From CAVSQX01 sp963730225 (GTDB lineage: Bacteria > Planctomycetota > Phycisphaerae > Tepidisphaerales > Tepidisphaeraceae), in the NCBI GenBank assembly GCA_963730225.1, contig CAVSQX010000001.1:1054001-1118000 (forward strand): 64,000 nt of DNA. The letters are read 5' to 3'. Below the pieces are notes generated by a model that worked only from the letters and a program-made list of their open reading frames with translations, searched no databases and was not told the origin of the DNA. The position numbers and the translations under genes were made by a program. Positions within the stretch are counted from its first letter, which is position 1. Every line of letters starts with the position of its first letter. Below are positions 55,701-64,000 of this stretch, piece after piece.

Positions 55701-56582
55701 ACCGTGACGGCCGGCGGCGTCGGCTTGGCGGGTATCACCGTTTATCTCGATAACAACAACGACAAGACGCTCGACGACGGCGAGGCCAGCACGGTGACCA
55801 GCTCCTCCGGCGCTTACAGCTTCACCGGGCTGGCGGCGGGAACCTACATCGTTCGCCAGATTCTGCCTGCCGGCGACACGCAAACCTCGCCAACCAACAA
55901 TTACGGAATTCACATCACGCTGGCCTCGGGTCAATCTTCGAGCAGCAACAATTTCACCGATACCGTACCCGCCAGCGGCGGCTCGATATCGGGTACGATC
56001 GAAGTCGGCTCAACGGGACTGGCCGGCGTCACGGTTTATCTCGACACCAACAACGACAAGATGCTCGACGATGGCGAACTGAGCATGGTGACCAGCGCCT
56101 CCGGCACCTACAGCTTCAGCGGCCTGGCGGCGGGCACGTACATCGTGCGGCAGATTCTTCCCTCGGGCGTTCAACAGGTGACGCCGACGAACAACTACGG
56201 CAATCACGAAACTATTTCTTCCAATCAGTCGCTCACGGGCGTGAACTTCAGCGACAAGCAGATCGCCGGGTCGATATCCGGGGAGATTTTCGACGACACC
56301 AACGGCAATGGCAAACTCGACAGCGGCGAAACCGGTCTGTCCGATTGGGAACTTTACATCGATCTGAACAACAGCGGCGCGTTCGTCAGCGGCGACCCGA
56401 CGACCATGACCGATTCCAACGGAGATTACACGTTCAGCGATCTGGCAGCCGGGACTTACATTATTCGTGTGATACGGCTGAGCGGATGGTCGCAGACTTT
56501 GCCGACGAGCAATTTCGGGCAGCACATCACGATCGGCACCGGGCAGAGCGTCACCGGTGTGCTTTTTGGCATGGATGAGTAA
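52755..56582 (+). CDS. Large surface protein: LEP-xx-LLS leader, HAF-like, Ig-like and SdrD-like repeats
   Basis: 1275 residues. The N terminus is basic and carries VEPLEVRRLLSG, the planctomycete LEPR-XLL-type motif near the start of giant exported proteins. Residues to about 355 hold HAF-like repeats (LWSGSSGTAVNLNPSGF, TDGSQQVGFG). Five Ig-like/filamin-like repeats of about 100 residues follow from 53827 to 55380 (SKLVYAQQPG, SPAVSLDVEDKYGN, SYTLKATDGSL). Four SdrD/SpaA-like B repeats of about 97 residues run from 55391 to the end (VTVYLDNNNDKTLDDGE, AGTYIVRQILPAG). Each has an acidic calcium-type loop. Adhesin or cell-surface structural role is likely. There is no PEP-CTERM tail. Confidence 0.85.
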   Translation: MSKFLYPRGGKKKPRHESVEPLEVRRLLSGAISGVVASPAAAGDDYSATVLYALPGDAYSFKQAFGGQVVGFAYDLTTFSPTDAALWTTSGDIVDLNTASDSEAEAWATDGTQQVGWGGSSTVEDAMLWSGSSGTAVNLNPSGFSNSIATSVSGSQEVGYGTNSDSADNALLWTGSASSVVNLNPSGFSSSAINATDGSQQVGFGSSDGVTHLLLWSGSASSYVELDPAGYVNGSLLGVASGQQVGDAFLNSNPANPHALLWTGSAGSVVDLNPQGLDGSIAYDTNGVYQVGAGIQGSSSFAYVWSGTAGSAINLNSLLPAGGGWFYSLAYSVDKSGNIYGIATGSNGTYAVEWSPPPPAKLAFQTIAGATAGSTLGPVSVDVEFASGDTDPFDNAAITVAIESGPTGATLSGTKTENAVNGIATFSSLSLTVAGKYTLTASDSADGLSGFTSNSFTITAAAASKLVYAQQPGTTTAGSAISPAVSLDVEDKYGNIVTTDTSTVTIAPASEPSGGVLTGTTSAAAKSGVATLNNLILDTSGSYTLKATDGSLTSATSSSFTVNAATATQLVLAKALGTATAGAAISPAMTLDIEDKFGNLATSNTSTVSITIASGPSGAKLTGTTSAAAKSGVATLSNLILDTTGAYMLTASDGSLTSVTTASFNVNPAAANKLVITQGPTPVTAGITIGPAMTVDVDDAFGNLVTTNSSTITVGIASGPSGAKVSGSASAAASGGVAMLGGVILDTAGNYTLKFSDGSLTSATSSSFAVSPAAASKLAFVQQPSGAAPGVAISPAVTVAVEDQFGNVITSDSSTINMALASGPSGAALTGTTSAGASSGIASFSNLILATAGTGYTLRATDGSLASATSNSFSISAPNASISGTISAGGVGVANVTVYLDNNNDKTLDDGELSTVTNSSGAYSFTGLTAGTDIVRQILPAGDTQTSPTDNYGIHITLASGQVSTGNNFIDTVPTSAGSISGTVTAGGVGLAGITVYLDNNNDKTLDDGEASTVTSSSGAYSFTGLAAGTYIVRQILPAGDTQTSPTNNYGIHITLASGQSSSSNNFTDTVPASGGSISGTIEVGSTGLAGVTVYLDTNNDKMLDDGELSMVTSASGTYSFSGLAAGTYIVRQILPSGVQQVTPTNNYGNHETISSNQSLTGVNFSDKQIAGSISGEIFDDTNGNGKLDSGETGLSDWELYIDLNNSGAFVSGDPTTMTDSNGDYTFSDLAAGTYIIRVIRLSGWSQTLPTSNFGQHITIGTGQSVTGVLFGMDE
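53827..55380 (+). repeat. Five tandem Ig-like repeat units (about 303 bases each) inside the surface protein
   Basis: Units begin at about 53827, 54138, 54450, 54762 and 55077. Each encodes A-x-K-L-x-F/V-x-Q-x-P ... V-D-V-E-D ... G-N ... G-x-Y-T-L-x-A-x-D-G-S-L. Units 2-5 are most alike. The reverse strand shows long open frames here only because the repeats are GC-rich and in register. Confidence 0.8.
55391..56579 (+). repeat. Four tandem SdrD/SpaA-like repeat units inside the surface protein
   Basis: Units start at about 55391, 55686, 55979 and 56268. The first two are nearly identical in protein sequence and also close at DNA level (GATAACAACAACGA, GACACGCAAACCTCGCC), suggesting recent duplication. 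The fourth unit is longer and more diverged. Confidence 0.8.
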
Positions 56583-56759
56583 GCAGAAACGCGCATTCCC
56601 TAGCTTTCTTGTCGATTTCGTCGGCAGGATTTATCTGTAACATATTGACAATTCTAGCGATACGGTGCGACTTTAGCTGGCCTGGGAAGTATATTCCAGA
56701 GACGCACAACGTATTTCCCCATTGACAGTCGTTCCTCATTGGGGGGAGGCTTGGTGGAA

Positions 56760-59700
56760 ATGTCGATTGTTGGTTTCGCGCTGAAGCGGCCATACACCGT
56801 AATCGCGCTGCTGATCCTGATCTGTCTGCTGGGGGTCGGGGCAACGCTACGCATGCCGATCGACATCTTTCCGGAAATCAATATCCCCGTCATCAGCGTG
56901 GTCTGGACTTACAACGGCATGAGCGCCGAGGAAATCCAGAACCGGATTCTGGTCAAGCACGAACGGCAGATGGCGTCGCTGGTGGACGACATTTCCCGCA
57001 TCGAGGGCAACAGCTACGAAGGCGTGGGCGTTATCAAGGTTTATCTGCACGAAGGGGCGGACGTCAGCCGGGCGATCACGCAGTTGTCGAGTTGTGCGCA
57101 GACGGTGCTCAAAAGCATGCCGCGCAACATCACGCCGCCGCTGATCATCCGCTACGGCGCCACGGATGTGCCGATCATTCAATTGAGCATTTCCAGCCGG
57201 TTTCTTCCCGATCAGCGCATGACCGACTTCGGCCAACAGGTGCTTCGGCCCGACCTGGCCGAAGTCCACGGCGCCCAGATTCCCTATCCGTACGGAGGAA
57301 AGCCGCGCGTCATCATGGTCGATCTGAACATGGATGAGCTTCGTTCGCGCGGCATGAGCCCGGACGACGTGGTGACCGCATTGAGCAATCAGAATCTTCA
57401 GGCGCCCTCCGGCGACGTGAAAATCGGCAACATCGACTACGCCGTTCCGCTGAACAACAGCACCGATACCGTCGAGGCCCTGAATGACATTCCAGTGAAA
57501 GAGGTAAGCGGGGTGCCGGTGCTTCTGCGTGATGTCGGCCATGTGCGCGACGGCTACGCCGTTCAGACCAACTCCGTCTCCGCCAACGGAAAGCCCGCCA
57601 CGCTGATGACGATTCGCAAGACCGGGGGCGTTTCAACGCTGGCGGTTATCAGCGGCATCCGCGACGCGCTGCCGGACATTGAAAATCTGCTGCCCAAGGG
57701 AATGTCGATCAAGCCGATTTTTGACCAGTCGATTTTCGTCAAGGCCGCCATCAACAGCGTCATCATGGGCGGATTGATGGCCGCGGCGCTGACGGCGCTG
57801 ATGATCCTGCTTTTCCTGGGCAACTGGCGACTGACGCTGATTATCCTGGCGTCGATCCCGATGTCGATCATCGCCGCCTTGCTGGTGATGTACCTGGACG
57901 GTCAGACGCTGAACACGATGACCTTGGGCGGATTTGCCTTGGCCGTGGGAATCCTGGTCGACAACGCCACCGTCGTCATCGAGAACATCGAGCGGCATCT
58001 GATGGTGCTGCGCAAGAACATCACGGCGGCGATCATCGACGGCGCCGCTGAAATCGGCGCTCCCACGCTGCTTTCCACCTTGGCCATTTGCGTCGTTTTT
58101 GTGCCGGTTTTCCTGCTTCAGGGAACGGCCAAATACCTCTTCTCGCCCATGTCGCTGTCGGTTTGTGTTTCGCTGGTGGCCAGCCTGGTGCTCTCGTTCA
58201 CGCTGGTGCCGGTCCTGTTCAAATATCTGATGCGCAAACACATGCAGACACACCAGGACCATAATCCGATGGACGTCCATCACAAGACGCGCAATCCGCT
58301 GCGGCTGTTTCACCGCGCCTTCGACAAGGGATTCAATCGGTTTCGCGAAAGTTATCGCACGGCCCTTTCCTGGTGCGTCCGACGACCGCTGCCGACCGTG
58401 GTGTTTTTCATTCTGCTGATGAGCGCTTCGTGCCTGCTCTTCCCGGCGCTGGGCGAGGATTTCTTTCCGCAGGTGGACGCCGGGCAGATGCGGCTGCACG
58501 TGCGCGCCCACCGGGTACGAAGCTCGAAAAAACGCAGGAATATTTCGCGCAGGTGGAATCGGCGGTGCGCCAGATCATCGGTCCCAACCAAATCGACGTG
58601 GTTCTGGACAACATCGGTCTGCCGTACAGCGGAATCAACATCGCCCTGAGCGATTCGGCCACGGTCGGTCCGATGGATGGGGAAATCCTCATTTCGCTCA
58701 AACCGCACCACACGCCGACCGTCGCACACATGGCCGACCTGCGGCGCGAGCTGCCCAAGCGGTTTCCGGAAATGCTGTTTTTCTTTCAGCCCGCCGACAT
58801 CGTCAATCAGGTTCTGAATTTCGGCCAGGCCGCTCCCATCGACCTGCGCGTCTACGGGCCGCACCGGCCAATCGACTACGCGGCGGCGAAAAAAGTTCTT
58901 CACGACATTTACGCCGTCCCAGGAATTGTTGACGCGCACATTTTTCAGGTTCCCGATTCGCCGGCGATGAAGATGGATGTGGATCGAACCGTCGCCAGCG
59001 AGATGGGCATGTCGCAGCGCGATGTTTCCAACAGCGTGCTGGTCACGCTCAGTTCCAGTGCGATGGTCTCGCCGAATTACTGGATGAACCCCGACAACAA
59101 CGTGACCTATCCGCTGCTGGTGCAAACGCCGCAGTACCGCGTTGATTCGGTTCCCGATCTGCTGGACGTGCCGTTGTCGCGGCAGAATTCCTCGCAGCGG
59201 CAGTTACTCATGAATGTCGCCCAACTGTCGCGCGGATCGATCCCGATGATTCTTTCGCAACTGGATATCAAGCCCGTATTCGACGTGCAGGCCAACGTCC
59301 AGGGCCGCGATCTGGCCGGCGTCGCCGGGGATTTGCGTCGGGTCATCTCCCGCGACACGCCCCAGGCGAGCACCGGCGTTCACATCGAGCTCTCCGGGCA
59401 AATCGAAACCATGGGAGAAAGCTTCAGCGGACTTTACGGTGGAATGGGATTGGCGGTCATTCTGGTTTTCTTACTGATGGTCATCCAATTCCAGAGTTGG
59501 CTCGACCCGCTGATTGTGCTGATGGCCGTCCCGTTTGCGGGGGCGGGAGTGATCTGGATTCTCTATCTGACCCAGACGCACGTGAGCGTGCCGGCCCTGA
59601 TGGGCGCCCTGATGTGCATCGGCCTGACGACGGCCAACAGCATTCTGGTCGTCACGTTCGCCAACCAGCGGATGGAAGCCGGCGACGATTCATTGACGGC

Positions 59701-59953
59701 CGCCGTTACCGCCGGCTACACGCGGCTGCGCCCGGTGCTGATGACCGCCGGCGCGATGATTCTGGGGATGATTCCGATGGCGCTGGGAATCGGCGAAGGC
59801 GGCGAACAAAATGCCCCGCTGGCCCGGGCGGTGATCGGCGGGCTGAGCTTCGCCACGTTTGCCACGTTGATTTTTGTGCCGGCGATGTACAGCCTGCTGC
59901 GGCGAAGCGAGGCAAGAATTCTTTCGGAGACGCATTCACTTGTCCACGCCTGA
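56760..59953 (+). CDS. RND-type efflux pump, inner membrane transporter (frame break near 58508)
   Basis: About 1064 residues from ATG 56760, with a GGAGG-rich leader. The first frame carries TM1 (PYTVIALLILICLLGVGA), the porter domains and GGFALAVGILVDNATVVIENIERHL, shown by its core VDNATVVIEN. At CCC (58507-58509) one base is missing: LHVRA continues as PPGTKLEKTQEYFAQVE. The second frame ends with TM segments and GLTTANSILVVTFANQR. It is AcrB-like (HAE1 type) but the proton-relay residues differ: Asp-Asn instead of Asp-Asp in TM4, and Ala instead of Lys in TM10. The adaptor and outer-membrane genes follow, completing a drug/metabolite exporter. Confidence 0.9.
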
Positions 59954-61184
59954 GCAAACAAAGTCGCGTCGAACCGGCCGGATTCTGGCGATTGTCGCCG
60001 CCTCGGTTGCGGTTGTGCTGGCGGTTGGATTCTTCATCGTGCAGCGATTGCGCGCCCATCAACAGGAATCGCTGGATTCGCAGACCGCCGCGGGCGCCGC
60101 CGCCGTGCCGATCGTGGATGTCGCTTACGTGCGGAACGCTCCGGGCGCTCAAACGCTGGTGCTTCCCGGTGAAACCCGCGCCTGGTACCAGACGACCATC
60201 TACGCGCGCGTGAACGGTTACGTCTCGAACTGGCTGGTCGATATCGGCGATCGCGTGCACAAGGGGCAGTTGCTGGCAACCGTCGAGACGCCGGAATTGG
60301 ACGATCAACTCGTGGAATCGCAGGCCAAGCTGAAGGTTTCGCAATCCGAAGTCGCCGTCGCTCGCGCCAATGCCGAGTTTTCAAAGAGCACGTACGACCG
60401 CTACTGGCAATCGCCGCAGGAACTGACCTCCGAACAGGAACGGCTGGAGAAAAAAGCCGACTACGACAGCAGCCTGGCCAAGGTTGAGGCGGCACAGGCG
60501 CAGGTGAATCTCGACAGCGCCGATGTCGATCGTTTGACCACATTGACTCAATTCAAACAGGTGACCGCCCCGTTCGACGGCGTCATCACCGCCCGGCGAA
60601 TCGACATCGGCGATCTGGTCACCGCGGGCAGCACAGCCAGCACGACATCGCTCTACACCGTCGCACAGGCCGGGACGATTCGCGTCTTTGTCGACGTGCC
60701 GCAGAACGCGGCGATGGCATTGAAAGTGGGCATGAACACGCGAACTTCCACGCCGCAATTCGTCGGGAAAGTGTTCCCGGGCAAGATCGCTCGAACAGCC
60801 GAGGCGATCGATCCGATCGCGCGAACGCTGCGGACGGAGGTGGACATTGCCAATTCGGATTTACAGCTGCTGCCGGGAATGTATGTGCGGGTCGATTTTG
60901 AGATTCCCCAGAGCGGTCTGACTCAAATACCCGCCGCGGCCCTGCTCGCCCATACCAACGGGCTGGAGGCCGCGGTCGTCGATGAGCAAAACAAAGTTCA
61001 ATTCCGCCCCATCGCGATAGTTCGGGACGACGGAGACACGCTGGAGATCGGCACGGGCTTGTCGGTCGGCGATCGCGTGGCGTTGAATATCAGCAACCAG
61101 ATTTCCAGCGGCGATCTGGTGCAACCCAATGAAATTGATCGGCCTCCCACGCAATCTGTGGCGGCACGCGCTGAGGCCCAATGA
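59940..61184 (+). CDS. RND efflux periplasmic adaptor (membrane fusion protein)
   Basis: About 414 residues. The most likely start is TTG 59940, which overlaps the pump stop; the frame is open further upstream but antisense to nothing useful and within the pump gene. A single N-terminal membrane segment (ILAIVAASVAVVLAVGFFIV) anchors it. The lipoyl halves are YARVNGYVSNWLVDIGDRVHKGQLLATVE and FDGVITARRIDIGDLV, quoted here only in part, flanking a coiled-coil hairpin rich in Ala/Glu/Gln. The beta barrel follows. It bridges the pump and the outer-membrane factor. Its stop overlaps the next start as ATGA. Confidence 0.9.
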   Translation: MSTPEQTKSRRTGRILAIVAASVAVVLAVGFFIVQRLRAHQQESLDSQTAAGAAAVPIVDVAYVRNAPGAQTLVLPGETRAWYQTTIYARVNGYVSNWLVDIGDRVHKGQLLATVETPELDDQLVESQAKLKVSQSEVAVARANAEFSKSTYDRYWQSPQELTSEQERLEKKADYDSSLAKVEAAQAQVNLDSADVDRLTTLTQFKQVTAPFDGVITARRIDIGDLVTAGSTASTTSLYTVAQAGTIRVFVDVPQNAAMALKVGMNTRTSTPQFVGKVFPGKIARTAEAIDPIARTLRTEVDIANSDLQLLPGMYVRVDFEIPQSGLTQIPAAALLAHTNGLEAAVVDEQNKVQFRPIAIVRDDGDTLEIGTGLSVGDRVALNISNQISSGDLVQPNEIDRPPTQSVAARAEAQ

Positions 61185-62722
61185 AACCGCGCTTGTATAC
61201 GATGCTTCTCACGGCCGGGCTGTGCGTCGCCGGATGCACCGTAGGACCGAACTATCATCAGCCGAAGATGAACATGCCCGGCGCGTTTGTGGCGACGAGT
61301 CAACCCGTCGCTTCGACAACTCAACCGGTCGAACTGGCCCGCTGGTGGGAATCGCTGCACGATGAGGAATTAAATTCGCTGATCCAACGGGCGGTGGCGG
61401 CGAATCCGAATTTGCGAATCGCCGCCGATCGACTTGAGGAGGCGCGGGCGATCGAAGCCGTTTTCACGGGCACAAGTTTGCCCGATGCGGAATTCAGCCT
61501 TGGCGCCGGTCGGGGAAGCGGAACGAATTCGACCAAGGGCCGCATCTCCGGCCCGCTCAACGCCGCTTCCAACACGACCGGGCTGAAGCAAATCACGCAA
61601 GTGATCGGCTTCGACGCGGCATGGGAAATCGATCTTTTCGGCAACCTCCGCCGCCAAGCCGAGGCGACCATCGCCGACACCAGAGCGGCGGTTGATTTTT
61701 ACGACCAGGCATTGGTCACCCTCACCGCGGATGTGGCTCGCAGTTATGTGGAGTTGCGAACCCTTCAGGAACGAATCGTCGAAACCGAGGAGGCGATCGA
61801 AGTTCAGCGAAAAAGCCTGGATTTCGCACAAGGACAATTTCAACATGGCCTGGCGAGCAAGATGAACGCGGTTCTGGCGCAGCGCGAACTGGAAGCGGTG
61901 TCGGCGGACCTGGAGCCGCTGGAAGCGCAGTTGGCGGCATCGAAGCGCGCGTTGGCGGTTCTTCTGGGTGAATTTCCGCAGGATATGGAAGCGGAACTGG
62001 ATGCGACCGCCCCACCGCCGCAGCCGCCGGCAAGCGCGCCGAACGGAATTCCCGCGGATTTGCTTCGTCGTCGTCCGGATATTTGCCAGGCGGAACATCA
62101 ACTGATCGCCGCCAACGCCCGCATCGGCGTCGCCACAGCCAATCTCTATCCGCAGATTTTTCTCACCGGCGGGGGCGGCTGGCAGGGTCAGGGCCTGGGT
62201 GTCACGCCGGTGCGATGGGATTCGATATGGTCCGTCGGGCCAGCGGTGAAATGGGCTGTGTTTGATTTCGGCACGCTGGACGCCGCCATCACCGTCGAGG
62301 ATTTTCACACGCGGGAAATGCTCTGGGCGTATCGCAACACGGTCATCAACGCCGTGCGTGAGGTGGATGATGCGATGCAGAATTACGCCGCACAACGACA
62401 GCGTTCTTCCGATCTCACCCAGGCCGTCGCGGCTGCAAAGGATGCCGCCGCGCTGGCGATGCAGGGTTACAAAGCGGGCTTCACCGATTTTCTCAATGTC
62501 CTGGACGCGCAGCGTCAGTTGCTCTCGCTTGAAGATCAACTCGCGACAGCGGAGAACGAAACGGCGGATCAATTCATCGCGGTTTGCAAGTCGCTTGGCG
62601 GCGGATGGGAAGGATATGGCCTGCCGCCGCCGCTGCCGGCGTTGCGACCGGCGCTGATTGCAGCCGGGGCCGATGCGTTGGGGCGCTCGTCGGGGCCGTT
62701 AGACATATACGGCAAGCACTGA
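61181..62722 (+). CDS. TolC-like outer membrane factor, NodT family lipoprotein
   Basis: 513 residues. MKPRLYTMLLTAGLCVAGC is a lipoprotein signal with the lipobox VAGC, followed by TVGPNYHQPKM, the standard NodT-family start. Two OEP repeats form the helical barrel: one with WWESLHDEELNSLIQRAV and the second with PADLLRRRPDICQAEHQLIAANARIGVA, quoted in part (LLRRRPDI is diagnostic). It overlaps the adaptor gene by 4 bases, so pump, adaptor and channel are one translationally coupled operon. Presence of a TolC-type channel argues for an outer membrane in this organism. Confidence 0.93.
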   Translation: MKPRLYTMLLTAGLCVAGCTVGPNYHQPKMNMPGAFVATSQPVASTTQPVELARWWESLHDEELNSLIQRAVAANPNLRIAADRLEEARAIEAVFTGTSLPDAEFSLGAGRGSGTNSTKGRISGPLNAASNTTGLKQITQVIGFDAAWEIDLFGNLRRQAEATIADTRAAVDFYDQALVTLTADVARSYVELRTLQERIVETEEAIEVQRKSLDFAQGQFQHGLASKMNAVLAQRELEAVSADLEPLEAQLAASKRALAVLLGEFPQDMEAELDATAPPPQPPASAPNGIPADLLRRRPDICQAEHQLIAANARIGVATANLYPQIFLTGGGGWQGQGLGVTPVRWDSIWSVGPAVKWAVFDFGTLDAAITVEDFHTREMLWAYRNTVINAVREVDDAMQNYAAQRQRSSDLTQAVAAAKDAAALAMQGYKAGFTDFLNVLDAQRQLLSLEDQLATAENETADQFIAVCKSLGGGWEGYGLPPPLPALRPALIAAGADALGRSSGPLDIYGKH

Positions 62723-63243
62723 CACAACGAATAACAGGTGCGCGTAAAGCGTGCAATACAATGTACACCGTGTTGCTTTTGCGCAAACGGGTCCGTTTTC
62801 GGATCCAACTAAGCGGCGGAATCGCGTTTGGCACCTCAATCAGATTGTTCGTTAACTTATTTCTATAAATTACTTACAGCGTTCATCGGTCGGCCGTATC
62901 AACCTCGGCTGAGCGGCAGACCTGGGTACTTTCCGCCAGAATCCCGTGCGTCGGCCAGGAGTGATTGCCAAACGAACACTGCGCTATTGCACACGTCTCT
63001 GCACAAATAACGCGCAGACCGCATCTGGACAAATCCCCTTTGCAGGAGCGAATCTCACGCTTTTTCGCTCGGCACAACCTTTGCCAAGTCGTGAGCAAGT
63101 TCGCAGCCGAGATCGACGGGCGCCGAGGGCTAATTGGCCTCGCCGAACATGATTTGTTCGGTCAGCGAATGTGACACAGCGGTCAGCGGTCTGATCGCAA
63201 TTCCATTTCTCGCCCATTGACCGGCAAACAAAAGGAGCTTCGA
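62723..63243. other. Intergenic region, 521 bases, upstream of the amino acid permease
   Basis: No gene recognised. It contains a 10-bp palindrome TTTGCGCAAA (62778-62787), an AT-rich stretch with TATAAA (62864-62869), and a 7-bp inverted repeat CCGAACA/TGTTCGG with 5-base spacer (63143-63161). The last 180 bases could be a structured leader of the permease mRNA. I compared it by eye with c-di-AMP, lysine and glycine riboswitch patterns and saw no match. Confidence 0.55.
63143..63161. promoter_or_regulatory. Inverted repeat upstream of the permease
   Basis: CCGAACA (63143-63149) and TGTTCGG (63155-63161) are exact reverse complements around TGATT, ending about 80 bases before the permease start. 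It could be an operator or a small hairpin in the leader. Confidence 0.35.
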
Positions 63244-64000
63244 GTGGCAAGCGAAACCCCAAGTGAAGCAGGAAAGTCGACCGGAACCGGTGTGATGAAG
63301 CCGACGCTGGGCGTGACCGGCCTGACGGCTAACGCAATGGCGCTGATTGCGCCGGGTGCGTTCCTTTGGCTTACCTTCGCGGAGCAATCGCAATATGGTG
63401 CGCCATCGGCCGGATCAGCCATGTGGATGGGCATGTTCCTGGCCTTGCTCCTGTGCCTGGCAACCGCCGTCTCCTATGCCGAACTGTCCAAGCTCTATCC
63501 CGGAGCGGGATCAAGCTATTTCTTCGCGGAACAAGCCTTCCTCTCCAAGAAGCAAGCCTTCAAATGGGCTCGCATCTACAAGTTCATGGTCGGCTGGGCC
63601 AGCCACCTTTATTACTGGGTGTATCCCGGGGTGATGGTGTGCGTTACCTCCATCTTCATAGGATACATGGCCGCGCAGTTGTTTCCCTCCAAATTCACCA
63701 CGGCGGAGAATAGTCCACTGTTGATGATTCTGTTCTGCGTGATCTTCGCGTACGGTGTAGCTTACATCGCCTACCGCGGCGTCGTGGGCGCAACCAGCGT
63801 CAACGTCGCGATCAACATCATTCAGATTACCGCCCTGATTATCTTTTCCTGCATGTGCATCACGCATCGCGTGCACACCAAGGAAGGCGATCCGGACTGG
63901 ACGTTGGATTCGACCGGAACGGCCGTGAATTATGTGCAGGACGCCACCGTCAACATGATCCAGGATCCTAAGTTCCCCAATGACCCAACCAAGCAGATTC
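63244..64000 (+). CDS. APC family amino acid permease (3' end outside the window)
   Basis: GTG 63244 has AAGGAG seven bases upstream. 252 codons are visible without a stop. After a short polar N terminus come KPTLGVTGLTANAMALIAPGAF, quoted in part, and LTANAMALIAPGAFLW, the glycine-containing unwound TM1 of APC transporters. Four to five further membrane segments follow (MWMGMFLALLLCLATAVSYAEL, then YPGAGSSYFF, the conserved P-x-G/S-G-G-x-Y-like motif after TM2). The inserted loop VHTKEGDPDWTLDSTGT is long. Amino acid or polyamine uptake is likely; substrate unknown. No regulator is adjacent. Confidence 0.88.
   Translation, partial: MASETPSEAGKSTGTGVMKPTLGVTGLTANAMALIAPGAFLWLTFAEQSQYGAPSAGSAMWMGMFLALLLCLATAVSYAELSKLYPGAGSSYFFAEQAFLSKKQAFKWARIYKFMVGWASHLYYWVYPGVMVCVTSIFIGYMAAQLFPSKFTTAENSPLLMILFCVIFAYGVAYIAYRGVVGATSVNVAINIIQITALIIFSCMCITHRVHTKEGDPDWTLDSTGTAVNYVQDATVNMIQDPKFPNDPTKQI

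Noticed and set aside
53817..55934. A 705-codon open frame on the reverse strand with internally repeated protein sequence
   Set aside because: It is exactly antisense to the Ig-like and SdrD-like repeats; its repetitiveness mirrors them and it has no family or ribosome binding site.
62880..63243. c-di-AMP or amino-acid riboswitch before the permease
   Set aside because: No recognisable conserved core of these classes could be seen.
1..64000. Programmed ribosomal frameshifting as the explanation for the many frame breaks
   Set aside because: Both directions of shift occur, sites differ, no shared slippery heptamer or downstream structure was seen, and housekeeping genes are hit.
1..64000. 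tRNA/rRNA genes, insertion sequences, prophage or integrase genes
   Set aside because: Looked for cloverleaf-like blocks, transposase/integrase motifs and terminal repeats; none found by eye.

Overview
The window looks like chromosomal DNA of a planctomycete, most likely a Phycisphaerae/Tepidisphaerales-type soil lineage. The evidence is GC-rich sequence, pseudopilin-like H-X9-DG proteins, PEP-CTERM sorting tails, dockerin-type calcium repeats next to autotransporter-associated beta-strand repeats, a LEP-xx-LLS surface-protein leader, a XylR-type sugar regulator and an ECF sigma factor with a large membrane-anchored C-terminal extension. This placement is inferred from protein families; there is no rRNA or tRNA gene in the window.

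Layout. 1-3.5 kb: sugar-responsive regulator (edge fragment), pseudopilin and a GH5 glycosidase with a carbohydrate-binding-like tail. 3.6-7 kb: GbsR/MarR regulator with a perfect palindromic operator, solitary sdhB, zinc alcohol dehydrogenase, dapF. 7-13.4 kb: PEP-CTERM protein, Lhr-type helicase, MgtC-like protein. 13.5-20 kb: fatty acid desaturase, then a reverse-strand glucokinase-gnd-zwf cluster (glucose to ribulose-5-phosphate with NAD(P)H), then glmM. 20-26 kb: tandem DUF190 protein with crcB, a GH28 surface polygalacturonase, ispG. 26-35 kb: Uma2 nuclease, TPR-glycosyltransferase, PEP-CTERM protein, membrane-tethered ECF sigma factor, quinone-oxidoreductase-like ADH, GT87. 35-42.6 kb: argC, CPBP protease group, pseudo-receiver/GGDEF pair, pseudopilin and rlmN. 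42.7-47.9 kb: ECF sigma with small partner, bioF, HU, lipoprotein, cysE, hydroxypyruvate-isomerase-like protein. 48-52.5 kb: histidine kinase, response regulator, hybrid kinase. 52.7-56.6 kb: 1275-residue surface protein with Ig-like and SdrD-like repeats. 56.7-62.7 kb: complete tripartite RND efflux operon. 63.2 kb to the edge: amino acid permease.

A major caveat is that at least fifteen single-base frame breaks split otherwise well conserved genes (GH5, PEP-CTERM twice, lhr, gnd, glucokinase, crcB, GH28 tail, TPR-GT twice, receiver, GGDEF, rlmN, histidine kinase, RND pump). They go in both directions and many sit at short homopolymers, so I read them as probable residual indel errors of an unpolished assembly rather than biology. 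Genes are given over their reconstructed span where possible.

The most interesting biology is the sigma factor fused through a membrane segment to two copies of an exported module, the in-frame joining of RlmN to a pseudopilin, several promoters whose -10 box lies 6-10 bases before the ATG with no Shine-Dalgarno (leaderless mRNAs), and a TGTCACCT repeat/hairpin family in front of sdhB and ispG.
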